Source of the DNA: Fidelibacterota bacterium 46_43
GTDB taxonomy: Bacteria > Fidelibacterota > Fidelibacteria > Fidelibacterales > Fidelibacteraceae
Length of the DNA: 7,469 bases
Reading direction: 5' to 3'
NCBI GenBank assembly: GCA_001509335.1
Contig: LGGY01000026.1
Coordinates: 1-7,469 of the forward strand
Position 1 is the first letter of the stretch, and the number at the start of each line of letters is the position of its first letter. A program made the translations under genes and the position numbers. Shown in pieces: positions 1 through 7,200 of this stretch. The notes beneath the pieces are model-generated. The model saw nothing but the letters and a program-made list of their open reading frames with translations, did not search any database and was not told the origin of the DNA.

Positions 1-1025
1 CGAACGGCCACTCCCTCGGACCGGTACTTCGGGCAGATAAAACCATCACTATGGGATTTTATAAAGCCGGATTATTCCTCCATGAAGGAAAATTCCTCAG
101 CGGCGATATCCTTCTGAAAGATCTTGGCTACCCTGAAAAAGCCATGGAACACGCATCACCCACTTTTTTATGTAATGATGCCGTCATTCGATCGATAATA
201 CTTCCTGTCCGGGGAACCGACCATAAATACTCCCGGGGACAGGCTGTATGCATTGGCGGTCATAAAGAAATGCCCGGAGCCATCACATTGGCTTCCCTGA
301 GCGCCCTCAGGACTGGTGCAGGCATGGTCAGAGCCCTGATCCCTAAGGGAGTATCACAGGTCATTCACCATCAGGCAGCTGAAATTATCTGCCATACAGG
401 CCAAATGGAATTTGTATCTGCTGATGATATCCATCTGTGGGATACACTGAAAGCACGGACAAAGGCTGTCCTAATTGGTCCGGGAATGGGACGGCACAAA
501 GAAACAGAAAAGTTTGTCAGGAAAATTTTGAAAATATTGGATATTCCGGCCGTTCTGGATGCCGATGCCCTGAACAGCATTCATCTCGATGATTTAAGCC
601 ATACACCGATTCCTCTGATCCTGACCCCCCATGCCGGAGAATTTCTCAGGTTAACTTCCATCCCGGAAGAAGACCTTCAATCAGATCCTGTTAACATACT
701 CCGGAATACCGCTCAGAAATCAGGGAAAATTATTCACCTGAAAGGGGCCACCAGCATGAGTGCTTTCCCTGACGGTAAAATATACATCCATCCATACAAT
801 TCTCCCGGTATGGCTACAGCAGGCTCCGGAGATGTTTTGGGAGGTATCATCACATCCCTGCTGGCTCAAGGCTTTTCACCGGAAGCCGCAACCCTTTGTG
901 GAAGCCATTTTCACGGACTTGCAGGAATCAAAGCTGCAGAAATGAATGGGTGCCGGGGTATGATTGCCGGTGATTTAATCCACTTTTTACCCGAGGTTAT
1001 GAAAGAATATGAGATTATTAAATAA
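1..1025 (+). CDS. nnr: Bifunctional NAD(P)H-hydrate epimerase / ADP-dependent NAD(P)H-hydrate dehydratase, 5'-truncated by window edge
   Basis: This enzyme repairs NADHX and NADPHX, the hydrated damage forms of the nicotinamide cofactors: an N-terminal YjeF_N epimerase interconverts R and S forms, and a C-terminal ribokinase-like dehydratase restores NAD(P)H using ADP. The dehydratase domain is complete. Counting from the Met at base 51, visible motifs are GGHKEMPGA (69-77), GPGMG (143-147), DADALN (170-175), LTPHAGEF (191-198), KGATS (231-235) and the nucleotide/catalytic loop AGSGDVLGG (257-265). The ATG at 51 is not the true start: the frame is open from base 3, and the bases before it encode ...RADKTIT, which with the following MGFYKAGL matches the end of the epimerase domain (typical ADxTVTFGxxKxGL). 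The missing N-terminus should be roughly 170-200 residues. Cytosolic. The stop is TAA at 1023-1025, and the next gene starts inside the end of this one (17-base overlap). Confidence 0.95.
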   Translation, partial: NGHSLGPVLRADKTITMGFYKAGLFLHEGKFLSGDILLKDLGYPEKAMEHASPTFLCNDAVIRSIILPVRGTDHKYSRGQAVCIGGHKEMPGAITLASLSALRTGAGMVRALIPKGVSQVIHHQAAEIICHTGQMEFVSADDIHLWDTLKARTKAVLIGPGMGRHKETEKFVRKILKILDIPAVLDADALNSIHLDDLSHTPIPLILTPHAGEFLRLTSIPEEDLQSDPVNILRNTAQKSGKIIHLKGATSMSAFPDGKIYIHPYNSPGMATAGSGDVLGGIITSLLAQGFSPEAATLCGSHFHGLAGIKAAEMNGCRGMIAGDLIHFLPEVMKEYEIIK

Positions 1026-1428
1026 AAAATATACACTTTTTGCTGTCCTCTACCTCAGCCTGATCTTTATTCAGTCTTCCATCCCATCGGAAAAATTTCC
1101 GCAAATGACCATATTAAGTTTTGACAAAATCATTCATGCGGGCATTTATTTTATTGCAACGATTCTGATTTACCTTGCCATCAGGGAATACCGCCCTTTT
1201 GATACAGGAAAAATTGCCCGGCTGACCTTTGCCATCACAGTCCTTTACGGTCTCTCAGACGAAATACACCAGTACTTTGTACCGGGGCGCAATTCCAGTA
1301 TCTGGGATTTTGTAGCGGACATAGCCGGAGTAACGGCAGGGCTCCTGATTGTACATGTCATCCGAAAAAAGGTTTTTGCCAGACATCATAAGGATCTCAA
1401 ACACATGAACCATTCACGGGAGTTTTGA
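1009..1428 (+). CDS. VanZ-like family membrane protein
   Basis: A 139-residue membrane protein of the VanZ-like family. Hydrophobic segments lie near residues 8-22, 43-58, 71-84 and 102-119, consistent with four membrane helices. The family signature is clear: FDKIIHAGIY (38-47), then GLSDEIHQYFVPGR (81-94), then D100 and AD at 103-104 followed by a glycine-containing last helix. The founding member, VanZ, confers low-level teicoplanin resistance in the enterococcal vanA cluster, but most chromosomal relatives have no assigned role, and resistance should not be inferred here. The basic, His-rich tail (about 119-139) is probably cytoplasmic. The ATG at 1009 lies inside the end of nnr, with a weak GAGG at 993-996, so translation is probably coupled to nnr. 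The stop is TGA at 1426-1428, 6 bases before recN. Confidence 0.88.
   Translation: MRLLNKKYTLFAVLYLSLIFIQSSIPSEKFPQMTILSFDKIIHAGIYFIATILIYLAIREYRPFDTGKIARLTFAITVLYGLSDEIHQYFVPGRNSSIWDFVADIAGVTAGLLIVHVIRKKVFARHHKDLKHMNHSREF
1418..1422 (+). promoter_or_regulatory. Possible Shine-Dalgarno of recN
   Basis: GGGAG sits 12 bases before the recN ATG at 1435, inside the last codons of the VanZ-like gene. The spacing is longer than the usual 5-9 bases, so it is only a modest signal. It is nevertheless better than anything upstream of the DUF4159 or DUF4175-like starts. Confidence 0.3.
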
Positions 1429-1434
1429 TCATCC

Positions 1435-3162
1435 ATGCTTAAGCAACTTCACGTGGAAAATTTTGCCATTGTTCGTGAAACGGAGATCTCCCCCGGCCCG
1501 GGTCTGACCATTATGACCGGAGAAACAGGCACGGGGAAATCTATTATCATTGATGCCCTGGGCTTGGTCCTGGGGGATAGGGCAAACCTCTCCATGATCC
1601 GGAAAGGAGCAGATATGGCTGTTGTGGAAGCTGTCTTTGCTCCACCGGTACTTAATGATGATTTAAAAGAGATTCTGGCTGCCAATGATTTGCCGGCAGA
1701 TGATACGGAGTGGATATTCCGGCGTGAAATTCACAGGAATGGAAAATCCAGAACCTTTTTTAATGACCATTATGTTTCCCTTCAAATCCTGAGACAATTG
1801 GCAGATTCTCTGGTGGAAATGCACGGACAGCATGAACATCAGAAAATTTTAAACAGCAACAGCCACATAGACTATCTGGATGCCTTCGCAAAGAATCCGG
1901 GGCTGATCCAGGACTACACTCGTGCCCTTATGGATTTGAAAGAAGCTGTCCGGTTTGAAGAAAAACTGAAGAAAAATCAGGATCAGTATCTCAAAGAACA
2001 GGAATTAAAATCGTTCCATTATCAGGAGTTAAAAAAAGTAAACCCCCATCCGGGAGAATTGAACGAGCTGGAAAATGAGTTAAAAATACTGGAGAACTCG
2101 CAGGAACTCGTGGATACAGCCCACCGTATTGCCGATACACTGTATGAAAGCGACAATTCGGTAATTTCACTGCTGAGCTCATTAAAACATGATTTGGAAC
2201 ATCTGCTCCGGATTGATTCCACCCCCGGGGAATATCTTAAGGAACTGGAATCGGCCATGATTTCCCTTGAGGAGACAGGCCGGAGTATGGCAGAATACCG
2301 TGATCACATCCCCCATGATCCGGCACGGCTGGAAGAAATCAGGGATCGGGTGAATGTTCTGAATTTTCTGACACAGAAATATCGTAAAACGTATGATGAA
2401 TTGTACACTTATTATCAGCAACTGCAATCAGAGTTATCCGGTGACCAGGATTTTTCTGCAGAACTCCGGAAAGCACGGGAGCAGACGGAAATAGCCCGTG
2501 AAGCATTGATTGGAGTCGGTGAACGTCTGCATAAAAAACGGCTTGAAACCGCCCGGATTTTTACTGAGGCTGTAGAATCAAGACTCCATCGTCTGGGTAT
2601 GGAACACGCCCGGTTCAGAGTCCGCTTTTCCTGTCAGGAGGGGACATCCACCCTTTCTGTATCATGGCACGGCAAAACAGTGATACCGCAACCCCGGGGT
2701 TTTGACCTGCTTGAGTTTGAAATGATCACCAACCCCGGTGAAGATTTTCGTCCTCTGGCTCAAACGGTTTCCGGTGGTGAAGCTTCACGGATCATGCTGG
2801 GTATTAAATCGGTTCTCGCTGATGCCGACTCTATTCCAACCTTGATCTTTGACGAAGCCGATGCCGGTGTCTCCGGACGGATTGCCCGAATTGTCGGTGA
2901 ACAGATAGAAGAACTTTCCCGGTATCACCAGGTTATTTGCATTACACATCTGCCACAGATTGCATCTCTTGGGGAACGTCATGTGGTTGTGGAAAAAGAG
3001 GTTTTACATGGGCGAACAGAAACCCGCATCCGCCATCTTCAGGATGAAGACCGGATACAGGAAATCGCCAAACTCCTGGGAGCCGGGAAAATCACCGATG
3101 CAGCTCTGGAAAATGCCCGGGACCTTCTCAATAAATCACATCAAACATCGAAAGAATCATGA
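1435..3162 (+). CDS. recN: DNA repair protein RecN
   Basis: RecN is an SMC-like ATPase that acts early in recombinational repair of DNA double-strand breaks. The 575-residue length is near the usual 550-570. The N-terminal ATPase half has the Walker A loop GETGTGKS (29-36) followed by IIIDALGLVLGDRA, and the RecN-typical HGQHEHQKIL (130-139). The middle (about 155-400) is Glu/Lys/Leu-rich coiled coil. The C-terminal half carries the ABC signature VSGGEAS (445-451), Walker B LIFDEAD with D473 and E474, the following GVSG, and THLPQIAS (504-511). All ATPase elements are intact, so the gene looks functional. The Walker B neighbourhood reads DEADAG where common RecN proteins have DEVDxG, a mild variation. 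The start is the first Met, giving the canonical N-terminus MLKQLHVENFAIV. It overlaps the next gene by ATGA (3159-3162), implying translational coupling. No LexA-type operator is visible because the gene lies inside an operon. Confidence 0.98.
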   Translation: MLKQLHVENFAIVRETEISPGPGLTIMTGETGTGKSIIIDALGLVLGDRANLSMIRKGADMAVVEAVFAPPVLNDDLKEILAANDLPADDTEWIFRREIHRNGKSRTFFNDHYVSLQILRQLADSLVEMHGQHEHQKILNSNSHIDYLDAFAKNPGLIQDYTRALMDLKEAVRFEEKLKKNQDQYLKEQELKSFHYQELKKVNPHPGELNELENELKILENSQELVDTAHRIADTLYESDNSVISLLSSLKHDLEHLLRIDSTPGEYLKELESAMISLEETGRSMAEYRDHIPHDPARLEEIRDRVNVLNFLTQKYRKTYDELYTYYQQLQSELSGDQDFSAELRKAREQTEIAREALIGVGERLHKKRLETARIFTEAVESRLHRLGMEHARFRVRFSCQEGTSTLSVSWHGKTVIPQPRGFDLLEFEMITNPGEDFRPLAQTVSGGEASRIMLGIKSVLADADSIPTLIFDEADAGVSGRIARIVGEQIEELSRYHQVICITHLPQIASLGERHVVVEKEVLHGRTETRIRHLQDEDRIQEIAKLLGAGKITDAALENARDLLNKSHQTSKES

Positions 3163-3593
3163 ACATTTACTTTTGTGGAGCCATCAGTGCCGGCAGGGAA
3201 TTGCTACCGGCATACCGGATGATTGTAAATACATTGAAAGAATATGGCACCGTTCTCACGGAACATGTCGCAGACCCCAATCTGACGGCAGGTGGTGAAA
3301 AAAACCAGTCCAACCGGGAAATCTTTGACCGGGACCTGGCCTGGCTGAAAAAAGCGGATTGCCTGATCGCCGAAGTGACCACCCCTTCCCTGGGGGTAGG
3401 ATACGAAATTGCCGTCGGAGTCCGGCGAAATATTCCTGTCCATGCCTTTTTCCAAAAAAAGGATTCTCGCAGGCTGAGTGCCCTGGTGAGTGGAAATCCC
3501 GGGGTAACCCTCCACACCTATACCGAATCGGATGAACTTGTCCCTCTTGTCCGGTCCATCATGGAACGGAACTTCCCCAAAAGCCAACCGTAA
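3159..3593 (+). CDS. DNPH1/Rcl-like 2'-deoxynucleoside 5'-monophosphate N-glycosidase (nucleoside 2-deoxyribosyltransferase family)
   Basis: A 144-residue cytosolic protein of the nucleoside 2-deoxyribosyltransferase fold, closest in motif layout to mammalian Rcl/DNPH1. That enzyme hydrolyses the base-sugar bond of deoxynucleoside monophosphates to give deoxyribose 5-phosphate and free base; the human enzyme favours 5-hydroxymethyl-dUMP. Shared blocks are IYFCG (3-7), YGTVLTEHVAD (29-39), the aspartate in DLAWL (D59), AEVTTPSLGVGYE (71-83) and RRLSAL (104-109). E83 aligns with the catalytic Glu93 of rat Rcl, D59 with Asp69, S77 with Ser87, S107 with Ser117 and Y4 with Tyr13 (alignment from memory). 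Rcl Ser17 is replaced by A8 and Arg19 by S10, so phosphate contacts may differ. The ATG overlaps the recN stop by 4 bases, suggesting the two proteins are made together. The alternative is a deoxyribosyltransferase acting on nucleosides; the PSLGVGYE block favours the Rcl branch. Confidence 0.9.
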   Translation: MNIYFCGAISAGRELLPAYRMIVNTLKEYGTVLTEHVADPNLTAGGEKNQSNREIFDRDLAWLKKADCLIAEVTTPSLGVGYEIAVGVRRNIPVHAFFQKKDSRRLSALVSGNPGVTLHTYTESDELVPLVRSIMERNFPKSQP

Positions 3594-3601
3594 ATCTTTT
3601 T

Positions 3602-4273
3602 ATGAAACGATGCATCCGTTTTTCAGCCATTCTTGTTTTATATTTGATCACAGCAGAGGGGATTGCGGGTGAACCTCTGGTTATCGGGCGCCTGAAATAC
3701 GGTGGCGGCGGGGACTGGTATGCCAATCCCGGATCATTAGAAAACCTGGCGTCTTTTATCAATGAGCATACGGGTCTGGACGTGCAGAAAACACCCGTTA
3801 CGGTGGATATCGATTCACCGGATCTGTTCAATGTCCATTTTCTGCACATGACAGGACACGGAAATATCTTTTTAACAGATGAACAGGCCAGAAGACTCCG
3901 TTTTTATCTGGTGAACGGAGGATTTTTGCATGCTGACGACAATTACGGACTGGATGAATCCTTCCGGCGTGAAATGAAAAAAGTATTCCCCGACAAAGAG
4001 CTGGTGGAGCTCCCCTTTTCTCACCCCATCTATCACCAGGTATTTGCATTTCCCCAGGGCCTTCCCAAGATTCATGAACACGATGGAAAACCACCACAGG
4101 GATTCGGCTTGTTTCATGAGGGACGCCTTGTCGTGTTTTACACCTATGAGTGCGACCTGGGTAACGGCTGGGAAGATGCCGAAGTCTATGGGGATCCTGA
4201 AGAAATTCGTACTGCTGCTCTGCAAATGGGAACGAACATTTATTATTATCATATCAATCCGGCTCATCCCTGA
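3602..4273 (+). CDS. Exported DUF4159 domain protein
   Basis: A 223-residue protein consisting of a signal peptide and one DUF4159 domain. Residues 1-23 have a basic start (MKRCIR), a hydrophobic core and a small-residue end (GIAG), so cleavage near residue 23 is likely. C4 is not in a lipobox. Family hallmarks are GRLKYGGGGDWYANP (29-43), the FNVHFLHMTGHG block (76-87), NGGFLHADDNYG (105-116), FRREMKKVFPD (121-131), LPFSHPIYH (137-145), IHEHDGKPPQG (157-167) and VFYTYECDLGNGWED (178-192). No biochemical function is established that I can name. The MTGHG plus GGFLHADD arrangement recalls glutamine-amidotransferase-like folds (inference). The start lies 8 bases after the previous stop with no Shine-Dalgarno, only a T-rich spacer. 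The gene is fused by TGATG to the DUF4175-like gene, and these families often occur together with MoxR/DUF58/VWA genes. It probably acts in the envelope with its neighbour. Confidence 0.92.
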   Translation: MKRCIRFSAILVLYLITAEGIAGEPLVIGRLKYGGGGDWYANPGSLENLASFINEHTGLDVQKTPVTVDIDSPDLFNVHFLHMTGHGNIFLTDEQARRLRFYLVNGGFLHADDNYGLDESFRREMKKVFPDKELVELPFSHPIYHQVFAFPQGLPKIHEHDGKPPQGFGLFHEGRLVVFYTYECDLGNGWEDAEVYGDPEEIRTAALQMGTNIYYYHINPAHP

Positions 4274-7200
4274 TGCACTATCCCTTTGAAAAAATACTCC
4301 GTATTCTTCGCCGGCGTCAGGCTGCAGACCGGCTTAAAAACCGCGTGTTAAGGCTACTGGATTTAAACAGCCGCTATCTGGTTATCCTGGTGATAATTGA
4401 GAGTATCTGGTATCTGCCATCCACTTTCCGGTGGATCCTTTTGACACCCTTCCTGGCCAATGGTATCCTCCTGATATGGATCCGGGATTATTGGGTGGAC
4501 CGGAATATCCACAAAAAGCCCCAAGAAAACGCCCGGCTCATGGAAACTCTGGGATATCAGTTCCCAGATGTCCGAGACAGGTTGATCAATGCCTGGCAAC
4601 TGAGCAGACAGTCCGATCCACTTTCCCAGATGGCCGTCCAACGACTGTCTGAAACCCTGCCGGCTGAACGTCTGTTGCAACATCTGACGCAAAACAAATC
4701 CCAATCTCCCGATTCTACCCTATGGATCAAAACAATCCTTTCACTGTTCATATTTCTGAGCCTTTCTTTCTTTTTAAAAGATGCCTTGATCCGTGTTGTC
4801 ACCCCCGGCCGGACATATTCGGTCCCTTTCCCCTGGACATGGAGGATTGAACCGGGCAATGTGACTCTGCAAGAGGGAGATTCCCTGGAAATCCGCATTA
4901 CACATACACTCCCCCGCCATTTTCCTAAACAGCTGGTGATTCAAAATCCGGAAAAAACAGAATCCCTCGTTCCTGAAACAACCAACGATACATTGTCAAC
5001 TTTGTTCATCCCCGATCTGCATTCCTCATTCACATACACATTGATTGTCCACAGGCCACATCCTTTTATGCCCTGGAAACAAAAATCCTCACAAACATAC
5101 ACTGTAAATGTTATGAAACGTCCCGTCTTGGAGTGGCTGGAATTTCAGGTCATGCCACCCGCTTATACCGGACTTGAACAGGAAATATATACAGGTGGCA
5201 CTGACCGGATTCATATTTTGCAGGGATCGATACTAAACATGACAGGCCGCCTGTCATGTCCTCCGGGGGAAGTAACCGCACGCCTTGGTGAGCACTATAT
5301 CCAGCTGGACACCCGGAATCATCACTTCCAGGGTGCTTTAAAACCCGGCCAAAGCGGAACACTCATCATCACGGCCAAAGACACAAACGGCACAGCTATG
5401 GAAAACGATGTTCGTTATCACATATCACTTTTTGAGGATGAAAAACCTGTCCTCAAGGTACTGGCCCCCGAGGATGACCTCCTTCTGAATGAAAACATGA
5501 ACATCCCCTGGGAGGTATTCATCGGCGATGATTTTGGCATTGCATCGTTTTCATTGGAAACCCGGGCTATAAAATCCTTTCAGGTGGAGCCGGACACAGT
5601 ATGGACCGATCATCCCCTCTCTTTTGACAGTGGGCAAAAGGTCCAAATAACAAACGGAGTATGGCATATCCAGGAAAGGCTCAGTCCGGGAGATGCCCTG
5701 GAATTCCGCTTTAAAGTCACAGACAATAATAACCTTACAGGTCCAGCCATCATCCGTTCCAGAGTTTTCACAGCCCGCTTCCCTTCCCTGACAGAACTTT
5801 TTAGCCGCACAGGCCGGCAACATGCGGACACACACGAAAACCTTCAATCCCTGCAAGACCTTTCAGAGAGTCTCCGGGAAAAAGCAGAATCGCTTCGGAA
5901 AGATATCCTCAAAAAGGGCAAGGCGGACTGGTCCGAGCAGGAAGCCATGAAAAACCTGGCAGAGCAGCAGGATATGATAAAAGAATCATTGAAATCCATC
6001 AAGGAAGCTCTGGAAAAACAACTTGCGGAAATGTCCGAGCAGTCCCTTTTTTCCGATGAAGTTCTGGACAACATGGCCTATATGCAGGAACTGGTGAAAG
6101 ACCTGGAAAAAAGTGAGATCTTCAGGGAATTGCAGAAAATGCAGGAAAGGCTTAAAAATAATCCGGATGCCGAAGCGATGGAACGCATGAGCCGGGATTT
6201 ACAGAAGGAAGCGGAGACATTTTCCAAGGCCCTGGAAAGAACCATTCGTTTACTCGAAACATTGCGGGATATGGAAACCCTTGAGGAAGGGGAACGGATT
6301 CTGGAAGAAGCTCTCCGGAAACAGACAGATCTGATAAAAGAAGAGAAAAGCCGGACATCCGCAGAGCTGGCGAAAACAGAACATGATCTGTCTGAGATGA
6401 TACAAAATCTGCAGCAGAATCTCAGTCAGTCATTTGAAAACGTATCCGAAAGGCTTCAGGAAAAACTGGAGAATTTTTCGGCTCTTCTGGATTCGTCGGC
6501 ATTGAGCCGAAACCTTCAGGAAGCAGCTCAGGCCTTTGCAGAAAACCGGCGACCGGAAGGGATGAACAAAGCCGGTGAATCCCGGCAAAAAATGGAAGAG
6601 TTATTGAAGCAGTATCAGGCCATGGCATCCGGTATGAACCAGGAACGAAAAGAGGAGATTTTACAGGATTTTCAGCAATTACTCCGCCGGGCGTTATTGA
6701 TTTCTGAAAAACAGGAAAGAACACTTCCGGGAACAAAGGCATTAAAAAACGACTCTCAGGCTTTACAGGACCGGCTTTCTGAGCAAAATGCCATTCTGGA
6801 ATCTCTGAATCAGCTGGAAACCGGGCTGGAACACATTGCAGGGAAGACCTTTTTCATGGGACCGCAGCCTTTTCAGGAATTGCAGGCAGCCCGCTCGTTG
6901 TCTGCTGAAGCATTAAACCATCTTTTAGAAGGACGTTTTTATCAGGCAGAGCAGACCATGGCACAAAATCTGGGGCAAATAAACGATTTAACAGGAACCA
7001 TTCTTGGACTTATGGGACAGGCACAGGGCAGTGAAAGCGGTTCGGGGATGGAGCAATTTATGGAGCAATTGCAAGCCCTGGCTGACACGCAGGGAGCCCT
7101 GAACCAGGATTCCCGGGGAATGCCCATGCCCGGACCGGGAAATGCATCCATGGATTTAATGAGTCAGCTTGCAGCCCGTCAGCAGGCCTTGCGCCGTGAA

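Noticed and set aside
1088..1101. Short inverted repeat CGGAAA / TTTCCG in the VanZ-like gene
   Set aside because: A 6-bp stem with a 2-base loop is too short to be distinguished from chance and has no flanking signal.
1009..1428. Glycopeptide resistance gene
   Set aside because: The protein belongs to the VanZ-like family, but no other van genes are present and most family members are not resistance determinants.
2960..3298. Plus-strand open frame of 112 codons spanning the recN/DNPH1-like junction
   Set aside because: It is out of frame with two clearly conserved proteins and its composition is not protein-like.
3167..3587. Two overlapping minus-strand open frames of 116 and 127 codons opposite the DNPH1-like gene
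   Set aside because: They are antisense to a well-conserved protein, show no recognisable domain and overlap each other; they are frame shadows.
3560..3601. Possible terminator after the DNPH1-like gene (short GGAA/TTCC pairing and a run of five T)
   Set aside because: The possible stem is only 4 bp and is separated from the T-run by about 20 bases; the next gene begins immediately after, so read-through is expected.
3872..4267. Minus-strand open frame of 131 codons opposite the DUF4159 gene
   Set aside because: The plus strand encodes an intact conserved family protein; the antisense product has no family features.
7110..7141. TTCCCGG / CCGGGAA inverted pair with an 18-base loop
   Set aside because: It is only 7 bp, lies in low-complexity coding sequence, and CCGG is generally over-abundant here.
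4363..7151. Numerous minus-strand open frames of 60-113 codons across the right half of the window
   Set aside because: All lie opposite the uninterrupted DUF4175-like frame; none has a recognisable motif.
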